DNA of 64,000 nt from the NCBI RefSeq assembly GCF_003696305.1, contig NZ_RFFK01000009.1, positions 62,001-126,000 on the forward strand, in the 5' to 3' direction. Of this stretch, positions 30,120 through 38,778 are shown piece by piece. Below the pieces are notes generated by a model. That model ran no database searches. It had not been told where the DNA came from and worked only from the letters and a program-made list of their open reading frames with translations. This DNA comes from Pseudomonas sp. AOB-7 (GTDB lineage Bacteria > Pseudomonadota > Gammaproteobacteria > Pseudomonadales > Pseudomonadaceae). How positions within the stretch are numbered: position 1 is the stretch's first letter; each line of letters starts with the position of its first letter. Made by a program: the position numbers and the translations under genes.

Positions 30120-31418
30120 TCAGGTGCGCAGCGGCTGCGGCGCGGCCTCGAGCTCGCGGGCCTTGCCCGAGTAACGCGAGATATCCAGGCCTTCGGCGCT
30201 GATCTGCGGGCGCTTGTTGCCGATCAGATCCGCCAGCAGGCGACCGGAGCCGCAGGCCATGGTCCAGCCCAGGGTGCCGTGGCCGGTATTAAGGAACAGG
30301 TTGCGGTAGGCGCTGGCGCCGACGATCGGCGTGCCGTCCGGGGTGGCCGGGCGCAGACCGGTCCAGAACTCGGCCTGCTTGAGGTCGCCGCCCTCGGGGT
30401 AGAGGTCGGCGGTGATCATTTCCAGGGTGGCGCGACGCTTGGGGTTGAGGCTCAGGTCGAACCCGGCGATCTCGGCCATGCCGCCAACGCGGATGCGGCC
30501 GTCGAAACGGGTGATCGCCACCTTGTAGGTCTCGTCGAGGATGGTCGAGGTCGGCGCCATCTCGGCGTTGGTGATCGGCACGGTCAGCGAGTAGCCCTTG
30601 AGCGGGTAGACCGGCGCGCGCACGCCCAGCGGTTTGAGCAGCTGCGGGCTGTAGCTGCCCAGCGCCAGGACATAACGGTCGGCGGTTTCCAGCTTGCCGT
30701 CGATCCACACGCCGTTGATGCGGTCGCCGACGGCGTCCAGGCGCTGGATGTTCTGCCCGAAGCGGAATTCCACCCCCAGCTTGATGCACATTTCGGCCAG
30801 CTTGGTGGTGAACATCTGGCAGTCGCCGGTCTGGTCGTTGGGCAGGCGCAGGGCGCCGGCCAGCTTGTGCTTGACCCCGGCCAGGGCCGGTTCGACGCGG
30901 GCGATGGCGTCGCGGTCGAGCAGCTCGAAGGGCACGCCGGAGGCTTCCAGCACGGCGATGTCCTTGGCCGCGGCATCGACCTGGGCCTGGGTGCGGAACA
31001 GCTGGGTGGTGCCGAGCTGGCGACCTTCGTAGGCGATGCCGGTCTCGGCGCGCAGCTCGTCGAGGCAGTCGCGGCTGTACTCGGACAGGCGCACCATGCG
31101 CTCCTTGTTCACCGCATAGCGGCTGGCGGTGCAGTTGCGCAGCATCTGCGCCATCCACAGGTACTGGTCGATATCGCCGGTGGCCTTGATCGCCAGCGGG
31201 GCGTGCTTCTGCAGCAGCCACTTGATGGCCTTGAGCGGGATGCCCGGGGCGGCCCAGGGCGAGGCGTAGCCGGGGGAGACCTGGCCGGCGTTGGCGAAGC
31301 TGGTTTCCAGGGCCGGGCCGTTCTGGCGGTCGACCACCACCACCTCGAAGCCCTGACGGGCCAGGTAGTACGCACTGGCGGTACCGATCACACCACTGCC
31401 GAGAACCAGAACACGCAT
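30120..31418 (-). CDS. dadA: D-amino acid dehydrogenase, small subunit
   Basis: 432 residues, the family length, from the ATG at 31416-31418 with GGGAGAAAAGC upstream. The FAD-binding Rossmann motif [21 protein letters not shown] is at residues 2-22, and the C-terminal FAD contact is [16 protein letters not shown]. It oxidises D-alanine and other D-amino acids to oxo acids and ammonia at the inner membrane, passing electrons to quinone. It is divergent from lrp (dadR), with 156 bp between. Confidence 0.97.
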   Translation of the reverse strand: MRVLVLGSGVIGTASAYYLARQGFEVVVVDRQNGPALETSFANAGQVSPGYASPWAAPGIPLKAIKWLLQKHAPLAIKATGDIDQYLWMAQMLRNCTASRYAVNKERMVRLSEYSRDCLDELRAETGIAYEGRQLGTTQLFRTQAQVDAAAKDIAVLEASGVPFELLDRDAIARVEPALAGVKHKLAGALRLPNDQTGDCQMFTTKLAEMCIKLGVEFRFGQNIQRLDAVGDRINGVWIDGKLETADRYVLALGSYSPQLLKPLGVRAPVYPLKGYSLTVPITNAEMAPTSTILDETYKVAITRFDGRIRVGGMAEIAGFDLSLNPKRRATLEMITADLYPEGGDLKQAEFWTGLRPATPDGTPIVGASAYRNLFLNTGHGTLGWTMACGSGRLLADLIGNKRPQISAEGLDISRYSGKARELEAAPQPLRT

Positions 31419-31574
31419 GCTTTTCTCCCCGCCGCGCCAGGGCACGGACGTCCAAGACCAGAGTTGTCGTTGGGGCGCAGTATAGGGAGAGCCGTGCAGT
31501 GCTTTTCACCATATACACAGCTATATTTGGCGAGAATTCTTGGCAAAAATCGCTTTTACAGAGGCGGATTCTCC
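31419..31574. promoter_or_regulatory. Divergent dadA / lrp control region
   Basis: 156 bp between the two starts, much richer in A/T than the genes (31490-31570). It contains the near-palindrome TGGCGAGAATTCTTGGCA. Lrp-type proteins bind such loosely palindromic A/T-rich DNA, and P. aeruginosa DadR controls dadA from this gap; the exact site here is inferred. Confidence 0.45.
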
Positions 31575-32063
31575 ATGAGAACCCAGCATCAGAGTCGTCG
31601 CGAACTGGACAAGATCGACCGCAACATCCTCCGCATCCTGCAGGAGGACGGGCGCATCAGCTTCACCGAACTGGGCGAGCGGGTGGGCCTGTCCACCACC
31701 CCCTGCACCGAGCGCGTACGCCGCCTGGAGCGCGAGGGGATCATCATGGGCTACCACGCCCGGCTCAATCCGCAGCACCTCAAGGCCAACCTGCTGGTGT
31801 TCGTCGAGATCAGCCTGGACTACAAGTCCGGCGACACCTTCGAGGAATTCCGCCGCGCCGTGCTCAAGCTGCCGCACGTGCTCGAATGCCACCTGGTGTC
31901 CGGCGACTTCGATTACCTGGTCAAGGCGCGGATCAACGAGATGGCCAGCTACCGCAAGCTGCTCGGCGACATCCTGCTCAAGCTGCCGCACGTGCGCGAG
32001 TCGAAGAGCTATATCGTCATGGAAGAGGTGAAGGAGTCGCTGGCGCTGCCTGTGCCGGAATAA
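31575..32063 (+). CDS. lrp: Lrp/AsnC family regulator (DadR)
   Basis: 162 residues. HTH of the Lrp type: LDKIDRNILRILQEDGRISFTELGERVGLSTTPCTERV (given in part), then the RAM/ligand domain with VLECHLVSGDFDYLVKAR and KESLALPVPE at the end. It is divergent from dadA, matching P. aeruginosa PA5308, where the protein activates dadAX in response to alanine. The ATG at 31575 follows GAGGCGG. Confidence 0.95.
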   Translation: MRTQHQSRRELDKIDRNILRILQEDGRISFTELGERVGLSTTPCTERVRRLEREGIIMGYHARLNPQHLKANLLVFVEISLDYKSGDTFEEFRRAVLKLPHVLECHLVSGDFDYLVKARINEMASYRKLLGDILLKLPHVRESKSYIVMEEVKESLALPVPE

Positions 32064-32170
32064 GGCGGCGACAAGCTGCAAGCGACAAGCCCCAAGTTGA
32101 AAAACAAGCTGGATGGAAAACCGCGAAGCGTTTTCCACCATGGTCGTGCAACACGTTAGAGCCCCTATTG

Positions 32171-32273
32171 GTGGATAAGCTTCGCGTTATCCACCCTACT
32201 AGCTGGTGCAAAGGCCCGTAGGGTGGGCTTTAGCCCACCAACGACGGTCAGCGTGGGCTAAAGCCCACCCTAC
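32171..32273. repeat. Two palindromic repeats downstream of lrp
   Basis: GTGGATAAGCTTCGCGTTATCCAC (32171-32194, arms GTGGATAA/TTATCCAC) is followed by an inverted pair GTAGGGTGGGCTTTAGCCCACC ... GGGCTAAAGCCCACCCTAC (32218-32273; only parts quoted). A second GGGCTAAAGCC copy is at 34313-34358. The 254 bp from the lrp stop to the YkgJ gene contain only such repeats. Confidence 0.88.
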
Positions 32274-32317
32274 AAGAGCCTCTGGCGGGTCGTGGCGATC
32301 AGGTGGTGCACCTGGCT

Positions 32318-32671
32318 CTACACCAGCCGCTGGCGAGTGCTGGCGATCAGCCGGTGCACCTGGCGCTCCACCGCCGGCTCGATCGGCTGCTCGGGGCCGC
32401 GACCGTGCGGACAGGGCAGGTTCGGCGTGGTGCCGAACAACCGGCAGATCAGCGGGCGTTGCTCGTAGACCTGGCAGCCCTGCGGCCCCAGATGCACGCA
32501 GTTGTAGGCGGCCAGCGCCGCGTCGTGTTCGGCCTCGCTCTTCACCGGCAGCCGCGCCAGTTCCTCCGAGGAGGCGGTGACCGGCCCGCAGCAGTCGTGG
32601 CAGCCGGGCACGCAGGCGAAGCGCGGGATCTGCCGGCGCAGGTGGTCGATCTTGCGGTCGGTGCAGCTCAT
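32318..32671 (-). CDS. YkgJ family cysteine cluster protein
   Basis: 117 residues with eight or more cysteines in the YkgJ pattern: C20-x3-C24-x2-C27-C28 (CVPGCHDCC), then CVHLGPQGCQVYEQRPLICRLFG and PCPHG. The family probably binds a metal or Fe-S cluster; function unknown. The ATG is at 32669-32671. It stands alone between repeats, divergent from the PauB-like gene. Confidence 0.9.
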   Translation of the reverse strand: MSCTDRKIDHLRRQIPRFACVPGCHDCCGPVTASSEELARLPVKSEAEHDAALAAYNCVHLGPQGCQVYEQRPLICRLFGTTPNLPCPHGRGPEQPIEPAVERQVHRLIASTRQRLV

Positions 32672-32726
32672 GCTCGGGCATCCGGAAAACGATGCCGGCA
32701 GTGTACTGCGCCGCGCGGGCCGGTGC

Positions 32727-32787
32727 TGCAGGAGCGACTGCAGCCGCGAATCGGCGCGTCATGGTAGCGGCTAAGGCCGCTCCTGCA
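32727..32787. repeat. TGCAGGAGCG inverted repeat
   Basis: TGCAGGAGCG ... CGCTCCTGCA with inner GCGGC/GCCGC pairing. It is the same family as TGTAGGAGC...GCTCCTACA at 59326-59389. It lies between the YkgJ start and the PauB-like start. Confidence 0.8.
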
Positions 32788-32877
32788 TTGATTTTTCCGG
32801 CGGCCCCCTTGGCGTCATGCAGATTCCGCGCTTATGCTGCGTTGAATTTTCCACACACAAAAATCAGGATTTCACAC

Positions 32878-34191
32878 ATGAACGCCCGCGTTCACCAGCC
32901 GGTTCACGGCCCCCAGCACGCCGCCTCCTACTACGCCGCCAGCGTCAATCGCCAGCTCGCCTACCCGCCTTTGGGCGGCGAGCTGCAGGTGGACGTGTGC
33001 ATAGTCGGCGGCGGCTATTCCGGCCTGAACACCGCCATCGAGCTGGCGCGCAAGGGCCTGACGGTGGCGCTGCTGGAGGCGCGCAAGATCGGCTGGGGCG
33101 CCAGCGGGCGCAACGGCGGCCAGCTGATCCGCGGCGTCGGCCACGGCGTCGAGCAGTTCGCGAACGTGATCGGCCGGGATGGGGTGCGTGAGCTCAAGCT
33201 GATGGGCCTGGAGGCGGTGGAGCTGGTGCGCCGGCGCGTCGAAGAGTTCCAGATCGACTGCGACCTGACCTGGGGCTACTGCGACCTGGCCAACAAGCCC
33301 GAGCACCTGGCCGGTTTCGCCGAGGACAAGGCCGAGCTGGAGAGCCTCGGCTACCGCCACCAGCTGCGCCTGCTGCAGCCGGAGCAGATGCACGAGGTGG
33401 TCGGCTCCGACAACTATGTCGGCGGCATGATCGACATGGGCTCGGGTCACCTGCACCCGCTCAACCTGGCCCTGGGCGAAGCGGCGGCGGCCGCGAGCCT
33501 GGGCGTGCAGCTGTTCGAGGACTCGCCGGTGACGCGCATCGACTACGGCCGCGAGCTGCGCGTGCACACCGCCCGCGGCCAGGTGCGCGCCAAGTACCTG
33601 GTGCTGGCCTGCAACGCCTATATCAACGGCCTGGAACCGACCCTGAGCGGCAAGGTGCTGCCGGCCGGCAGCTACGTGATCGCCACCGAGCCGCTGTCCG
33701 AGGCCCAGGCGCGTTCGATCATTCCGCAGAACATGGCCCTGTGCGACCAGCGCGTGGCGCTGGACTACTACCGCCTCTCGGCCGACCGGCGCCTGCTGTT
33801 CGGCGGTGCCTGCCACTATTCCGGGCGCGATCCGGCGGACATCGCCGCCTATATGCGGCCGAAGATGCTCAAGGTCTTCCCGCAGCTGACCGACGTGCGC
33901 ATCGACTACCAGTGGGGCGGCATGATCGGCATCGGCGCCAACCGCCTGCCGCAGATCGGCCGGCTCAAGGATCAGGCCAACGTGTTCCACGCCCAGGCCT
34001 ACGCCGGCCACGGGGTCAACGCCACCCACCTGGCCGGCAAGCTGCTCGCCGAGGCCATCGCCGGCCAGGAGAGCCGCGGCTTCGAGCTGTTCGCCAAGGT
34101 GCCGCACATGACCTTCCCCGGCGGCAAGTACCTGCGCTCGCCGCTGCTGGCCCTCGGCATGGCCTGGCATCGGTTGAAGGAATTGCTGTAG
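32878..34191 (+). CDS. FAD-dependent gamma-glutamylpolyamine oxidoreductase (PauB/PuuB-like)
   Basis: 437 residues. After a YYAASVN segment typical of PuuB-like oxidases comes the FAD motif VDVCIVGGGYSGLNTAIELARKG (in part) near residues 37-60; the C-terminal FAD contact is QAYAGHGVNATHLAGK. The family oxidises gamma-glutamyl-putrescine (and similar) to the aldehyde. Position after dadA-lrp corresponds to P. aeruginosa PA5309 (pauB4). The ATG at 32878 is preceded by AGGATTTCACAC. Confidence 0.88.
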   Translation: MNARVHQPVHGPQHAASYYAASVNRQLAYPPLGGELQVDVCIVGGGYSGLNTAIELARKGLTVALLEARKIGWGASGRNGGQLIRGVGHGVEQFANVIGRDGVRELKLMGLEAVELVRRRVEEFQIDCDLTWGYCDLANKPEHLAGFAEDKAELESLGYRHQLRLLQPEQMHEVVGSDNYVGGMIDMGSGHLHPLNLALGEAAAAASLGVQLFEDSPVTRIDYGRELRVHTARGQVRAKYLVLACNAYINGLEPTLSGKVLPAGSYVIATEPLSEAQARSIIPQNMALCDQRVALDYYRLSADRRLLFGGACHYSGRDPADIAAYMRPKMLKVFPQLTDVRIDYQWGGMIGIGANRLPQIGRLKDQANVFHAQAYAGHGVNATHLAGKLLAEAIAGQESRGFELFAKVPHMTFPGGKYLRSPLLALGMAWHRLKELL

Positions 34192-34519
34192 GTCGGCGCC
34201 TGGCCCGGATGCCATCCGGGACGGCCGAGGATGTCCCCGGATTGCAGCCGGGCTACAGGGGCGCGCTGGAAGCGCCGGCTGGCCGGCGTAGGATGCGCCG
34301 GACGGCGATCCGCTTTAGCCCAGGCCAACCACCGCTGGTGGGCTAAAGCCCACCCTACGGCCTCTGCCCACCAACACTTAACGCAGACATAGCCTCAGGG
34401 AGGGGGAGCCAACGAGCTTTGTGCTCATTGCCCACCCTCTGCCCCATCCCCTCTCCCGTAAGCGGAGAGGGGTGACGAGGCCGATTCTTCTGTGCACGAC
34501 ATTAGGCCCGGCTCGCCCC
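34192..34519. repeat. Repeat-filled spacer after the PauB-like gene
   Basis: 328 bp without a gene. It holds a CCCGGATGC palindrome (34203-34257), a TTTAGCCCA...TGGGCTAAA palindrome ending CACCCTAC (34313-34358), and further on a GGAGAGGGG-type arm near 34450-34472. The three families placed side by side suggest repeated insertion at a tolerant site. Confidence 0.8.
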
Positions 34520-35845
34520 CTAGGCCGCCAGCTCGGCGGCGCGCTGGCTGTAGCGCCGGGCCACGCCGTTGTGCGGCTTGGCCTGCAGGCGTTCGGCCGC
34601 CAGCGCCCGACCCAGGGCCAGCTGGCCGCCGCGCAGGGCCGCCTCCAGCAGGGTCAGGTCGAGCAGGTCACGCTGCGCGTGGCTGCCGCCGAAGCGCTGG
34701 GCGATGGAGCGGATCGGCCGCAGCAGCTCGACGCAGCGGCGGTACTCGCCCTGGCCGAACGCCTGCAGCGCCAGGCACAGCGGCTGACCGACCTCGGCGG
34801 TGAAACGCCGGTTGTCGGCATCGCCGTGCAGGGCCCGGTGCTGCGCGGCGAGCAGCGCCGCGGCGGCCTCGTCGCGGCCGGCACCGACGAAGGCCATCAT
34901 CGCGTGGGCATCGTTAAAGGCGTACTGGCCGGCCGTGGCCAGCGGCGCCCAGCCGTCGGCCACCGCCTGCCAGCGCGAGCCCAGCTCGACGCCCTGCAGG
35001 TGCAGGCGCCAGAGCAGCGCGGCGGCGTCCACCAGATCCAGCACCAGGCTCGAACGGGCGCCGAAGATCGGCCCGTCGAACAGCGCCAGCGCCTCGTCGA
35101 CCTCGCCCAGATCCAGGTAGTAGAGCGCCAGATGCCACCAGTTGTGGCCCTGGAAGAAACTGTCGCCGGTCCAGTGCTGCTGGTTGCCGCGCATCCAGGC
35201 GATGCCCTCGCGCTGGCGGTTCTGCATCTCCAGCACATGGGCCACGGCGTGCTGCGCCCAGCCGTCGCGCGGCTGCAGCTCCACCGCGCTGCGCCCGGTG
35301 GCCTCGGCCGCGGCGTAGTCGCCGTTCTCCTCCAGGCCGAAGGCGTACATGCCGAGCAGCGCGTGGTAGCCGGGCATGCCCATCCGCCAGTGCGGCAGGG
35401 CACGGGCGATGCGGTCGCGCAGCATGCGCGAGTGGCCGCTGAAGAAGTCCACCTGGTGCCCGGCCTGCAGGGCCAGGATGTCCTGCGGCGCCTCGATGGC
35501 GACGTCTTCGAGGATCAGCCCGGCGCGGCTCCAGTGGCCGTCGAGCAGCGCCGCGATGGCGGCCAGGTGGCCGCGCTCGCGGGCATCGGCCGGCAGGCCC
35601 TGGGCCTGCTGCAGGCACTGCCGCGCCACCGCCAGGCCCTCGGGCTCGGTGCCCAGCAGGTGCAGGTAGGCACGCAGGACATGGGCCATGACGAAGTCCG
35701 GACGCAGCGCCAGGGCCGCCTCGACCGCGGCGAGCGGATCGCCGGCATAGCACTGGAACTGGGCCAGCCCCCTTTCGTAGTGTTCCAGGCTGTGCGGGTC
35801 GGCGCCGCTCAGGCTCAGGCCCAGGTTGTCGCGCAGGCTGTTCAT
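34520..35845 (-). CDS. TTC38-like tetratricopeptide repeat protein
   Basis: 441 residues, no signal peptide. It is helical throughout, with TPR-like repeats (GDPLAAVEAALALRPDFVMAHVLRAYL; LGEVDEALALFDG). The segment EENGDYAAAEATGRSAVELQPRDGWAQHAVAHVLEM (in part) and WHLALYYLDLGE are typical of the TTC38 family, shared by bacteria and animals and without a known function. Divergent from an AraC gene (151 bp between starts), suggesting that regulator controls it. Confidence 0.85.
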   Translation of the reverse strand: MNSLRDNLGLSLSGADPHSLEHYERGLAQFQCYAGDPLAAVEAALALRPDFVMAHVLRAYLHLLGTEPEGLAVARQCLQQAQGLPADARERGHLAAIAALLDGHWSRAGLILEDVAIEAPQDILALQAGHQVDFFSGHSRMLRDRIARALPHWRMGMPGYHALLGMYAFGLEENGDYAAAEATGRSAVELQPRDGWAQHAVAHVLEMQNRQREGIAWMRGNQQHWTGDSFFQGHNWWHLALYYLDLGEVDEALALFDGPIFGARSSLVLDLVDAAALLWRLHLQGVELGSRWQAVADGWAPLATAGQYAFNDAHAMMAFVGAGRDEAAAALLAAQHRALHGDADNRRFTAEVGQPLCLALQAFGQGEYRRCVELLRPIRSIAQRFGGSHAQRDLLDLTLLEAALRGGQLALGRALAAERLQAKPHNGVARRYSQRAAELAA

Positions 35846-35996
35846 GGCTGTCCTCTGCTGGTTGTGTACCGGTCATCGCGGACGCCGCCGACTGCCGGGC
35901 TGCGGCTTCACACCGGTGCTACGGTAAGAGGGACCGGGAGGGACGGATATAGCCCGGCCGCCGTCATTCTTGATCCAGCCGCCGCCCGGAGGATCA

Positions 35997-36956
35997 ATGG
36001 ACGCACTCTCTCACGTGCTCGCCGCCGTCCACCTGTCGGCCGGGGCCTTCCTGCACGCCGAATTCAGCGCGCCCTGGTGCATCCGCGCCCAGGTCAACGC
36101 CGAGGACTGCCGCCTGGCCGGCACCCAGCCGGCGCACCTGATGGCCTATCACTACGTGCTCGACGGACGGTTGCTGCTGGGGATAGACGACGCCCCGCTG
36201 CTGCCGCTGGAAGCCGGCGAGATCGTCCTGCTGCCGCGCAACGACCCACACCTGCTGGCCAGTGCCAGCGGGCTGCCGGCGCGGGTGATCGACCACCTGA
36301 TCCAGTCGCCTGCTCAGGGCAACGGCCTGGCCAGCCTGCGTCACGGCGGCGGTGGCGCCAGGACCCACCTGATCTGCGGCTTCCTCGGCTGCGCGGTGCC
36401 GGACAACCCGCTGGTGCAGACCCTGCCCAGCGTGCTCAAGCTGCAGGTCGGCAACAGCCCCGGTGGCGCCTGGATCGAGCAGGCCTTCCGCCTCGCCGCG
36501 GTGGAAAGCGCCGGCCAGCGCCAGGGCGCCGGCACGGCACTGAACAAGCTGGCCGAGCTGCTGTTTATCGAGGCGGTGCGGCGTTACCTGGAAGCGCTGC
36601 CGAGCGACCGCCACGGCTGGCTCGCCGGCCTGTGCGACCCGCAGGTGGGCAAGGCCCTGGCGCTGCTGCACCGGCAACCGGCCGAACACTGGACCACCGA
36701 GGCCCTGGCCCGCGCCGTGGGCCTGTCGCGCTCGGCCTTCGCCGAACGCTTCAGCCGCCTGATCGGCCAGCCGCCGATCCGCTACCTGGCGCACTGGCGC
36801 CTGCAACTGGCCGCCGCCCAGCTGCGCGAAGGGCGCAGCCTGGCGCAGATCGCCTACGACATCGGCTACGGTTCGGAGGCCGCGCTCAACCGCGCCTTCC
36901 GCCAGCACTACGGGCAGCCGCCCGGTAGCTGGCGCAAGGAGCATGCCGCGGCCTGA
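35997..36956 (+). CDS. AraC family transcriptional regulator with cupin-type sensor domain
   Basis: 319 residues. The N-terminal AraC_N cupin (residues about 5-190: FSAPWCIRAQV, LEAGEIVLLPRNDPHLLAS) and C-terminal AraC HTH (WTTEALARAVGLSRSAFAERFSRLIGQPPIRYL, in part; AQIAYDIGYGSEAALNRAFRQHYG). The start ATG at 35997 has GGAGGATCA upstream. Divergent from the TTC38-like gene; no other candidate target is adjacent. Confidence 0.92.
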   Translation: MDALSHVLAAVHLSAGAFLHAEFSAPWCIRAQVNAEDCRLAGTQPAHLMAYHYVLDGRLLLGIDDAPLLPLEAGEIVLLPRNDPHLLASASGLPARVIDHLIQSPAQGNGLASLRHGGGGARTHLICGFLGCAVPDNPLVQTLPSVLKLQVGNSPGGAWIEQAFRLAAVESAGQRQGAGTALNKLAELLFIEAVRRYLEALPSDRHGWLAGLCDPQVGKALALLHRQPAEHWTTEALARAVGLSRSAFAERFSRLIGQPPIRYLAHWRLQLAAAQLREGRSLAQIAYDIGYGSEAALNRAFRQHYGQPPGSWRKEHAAA

Positions 36957-36960
36957 GGCG

Positions 36961-37182
36961 CTACAGCCGCCAGAACGGCAGGCGCGCCTCGCGCTCGGCC
37001 TCGGCGCGGCTCAGGCCGATATCGGCGAGCTGGCGCTCGTTCAGCCGCAGCAGGGCGCGGCGGGTTTGCAGGCGGCGCCAGAACGCCGGCCAGTCGCGGC
37101 CGAAATGACGCAGCGCGCCCGTCGCCTGTGGCGGCGCAGCCCGCCGCGCCCTGTCGATACCTATCTCGCTGAAGCCGTTCAT
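36961..37182 (-). CDS. DUF1127 small arginine-rich protein
   Basis: 73 residues. The C-terminal WRRLQTRRALLRLNERQLADIGLSR (in part) is the DUF1127 core; the basic first half may contact RNA or protein. In alphaproteobacteria the family has been tied to RNA and phosphate metabolism; in Pseudomonas the role is unknown. It converges on the AraC gene (4 bp) and diverges from the MocR gene, whose promoter region holds a direct repeat. Confidence 0.85.
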   Translation of the reverse strand: MNGFSEIGIDRARRAAPPQATGALRHFGRDWPAFWRRLQTRRALLRLNERQLADIGLSRAEAEREARLPFWRL

Positions 37183-37276
37183 CGCCTTCTCCTGCAGCCA
37201 GTGCCCATGGGAGCTCAGGATGACCCGGGGAGAAAAGCCATGACAGATTCAATAAAACCTTATTTACTCCATACAG

Positions 37277-37313
37277 TTTTCGCCGAATCCCGGCTGAATC
37301 GGAATTTTCGCCG
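37277..37313. promoter_or_regulatory. Direct repeat, candidate MocR operator
   Basis: TTTTCGCCG occurs at 37277-37285 and again at 37305-37313, 28 bp apart, between the divergent DUF1127 and MocR genes, in an A/T-rich stretch (37240-37310). MocR regulators commonly bind spaced direct repeats, so autoregulation and control of the DUF1127 gene are plausible. Confidence 0.4.
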
Positions 37314-37355
37314 GCATCTGTACCGGTCGCTGCATTCCTGAACGAGGCAACTGTC

Positions 37356-38777
37356 ATGACCCTCTACCTCAATCTGGCCGAACTGCTCGGCGCGCGCATC
37401 GAGCAGGGCCTGTACCGTCCCGGCGACCGCCTGCCCTCGGTACGCAGCCTCAGCCAGGAGCACGGCGTCAGCCTGAGCACTGTGCAGCAGGCCTACCGCC
37501 ATCTGGAGGATCAGGGCCTGGCCACGCCGCGGCCGAAGTCCGGCTACTTCGTCCCGGCCGAGCGCCAGGTGCCGGCGCTGCCGCAGGTCAGCCGGGCGGC
37601 GCAGCGGCCGGTGGAGGTGTCGCAGTGGGATCACGTGCTGGCGCTGATCAGCAGCTCGCCGCAGCGCGAGCTGCTGCAGCTCGGCCGTGGCCGTCCGGAT
37701 ATCGGCAGCCCGACGCTGAAACCGCTGCTGCGCATGCTGGCGCGCCAGGCCCGGCGCCAGGACCCGGAGGTGCTGACCTACGGCGACATCCGTGGCGATC
37801 TGCGCCTGCGCGAGCAGATCGCGCGGCTGCTGCTCGATTCCGGCTGCCGCATCCCCGCCGAGGACCTGGTGATCACCACCGGCTGCCACGAGGCGCTGTC
37901 GGCGGCGATCCGCGCCATCTGCCAGCCCGGCGACATAGTCGCGGTGGACTCGCCGAGCTTCCACGGGGTGATGCAGGCGCTCAAGGGCTTCGGCATGAAG
38001 GCCCTGGAGCTGCCCACCGACCCGCTCACCGGGATCAACCTCGAGGCCCTGGAGATGGCCCTGGAGCAGTGGCCGATCAAGGCCATCCAGCTGACCCCGA
38101 ACTGCAACAACCCGCTCGGCTACATCATGCCCGAGGCCAACAAGCGTGCCCTGCTGCAGCTGGCGCAGCGCCACGACGTGGCGATCATCGAGGACGACGT
38201 GTACGGCGAGCTGGCCTACGCCTACCCGCGCCCGCGCACCATCAAGTCCTATGACGAGGACGGTCGCGTGCTGCTCTGCAGCTCCTTCTCCAAGACCCTG
38301 GCGCCGGGCCTGCGGGTCGGTTGGATCGCCCCCGGGCGCTACCTGGAGCAGGTGCTGCACATGAAGTACCTGGGCACCGGCAGTACCGCCCAGCTGCCGC
38401 AGCTGGCGCTGGCCGAGTTCCTCGAGGCCGGCCACTACGAGCCGCACCTGCGGCGCATGCGCGCCCAGTACCTGCGCAGCCGCGACCTGATGGTGGACGG
38501 GGTGTGCCGCTACTTTCCGGCCGGCACCCGCGCCAGCCGGCCGCAGGGCAGCTTCATGCTGTGGGTGGAGATGCCCAGCGGCTTCGACAGCCAGCGGCTC
38601 AACCGCGCGCTGCTGCCGCACAAGATCCAGGTGGCGCCGGGCAGCATCTTTTCCGCCGCCGGCAAGTACCGCAACTGCATCCGCCTGAACTACGCCGAGC
38701 CGCCCAGCGTGGCCATCGAGGCGGCCGTGCGCCAGGTCGGCGCGACCATCGCCGAGCTGCTCGCCGAAGCCCCCTGA
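37356..38777 (+). CDS. MocR family regulator (GntR HTH - aminotransferase fold)
   Basis: 473 residues. N-terminal GntR winged helix, GDRLPSVRSLSQEHGVSLSTVQQAYRHLEDQG (in part, residues about 24-55), linked to a fold type I aminotransferase-like domain; the PLP lysine lies in SSFSKTLAPGLRVGW and the pyridine-binding region in VITTGCHEALSAAI. Such proteins sense PLP or an amino compound and act as activators or repressors. It converges on the MFS gene with 1 bp between. Confidence 0.93.
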   Translation: MTLYLNLAELLGARIEQGLYRPGDRLPSVRSLSQEHGVSLSTVQQAYRHLEDQGLATPRPKSGYFVPAERQVPALPQVSRAAQRPVEVSQWDHVLALISSSPQRELLQLGRGRPDIGSPTLKPLLRMLARQARRQDPEVLTYGDIRGDLRLREQIARLLLDSGCRIPAEDLVITTGCHEALSAAIRAICQPGDIVAVDSPSFHGVMQALKGFGMKALELPTDPLTGINLEALEMALEQWPIKAIQLTPNCNNPLGYIMPEANKRALLQLAQRHDVAIIEDDVYGELAYAYPRPRTIKSYDEDGRVLLCSSFSKTLAPGLRVGWIAPGRYLEQVLHMKYLGTGSTAQLPQLALAEFLEAGHYEPHLRRMRAQYLRSRDLMVDGVCRYFPAGTRASRPQGSFMLWVEMPSGFDSQRLNRALLPHKIQVAPGSIFSAAGKYRNCIRLNYAEPPSVAIEAAVRQVGATIAELLAEAP

Positions 38778-38778
38778 A

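Noticed and set aside
34192-34519. Dense repeats considered as a CRISPR array.
   Set aside because: The units are palindromes of several families without regular spacing or unique spacers, and there are no cas genes.
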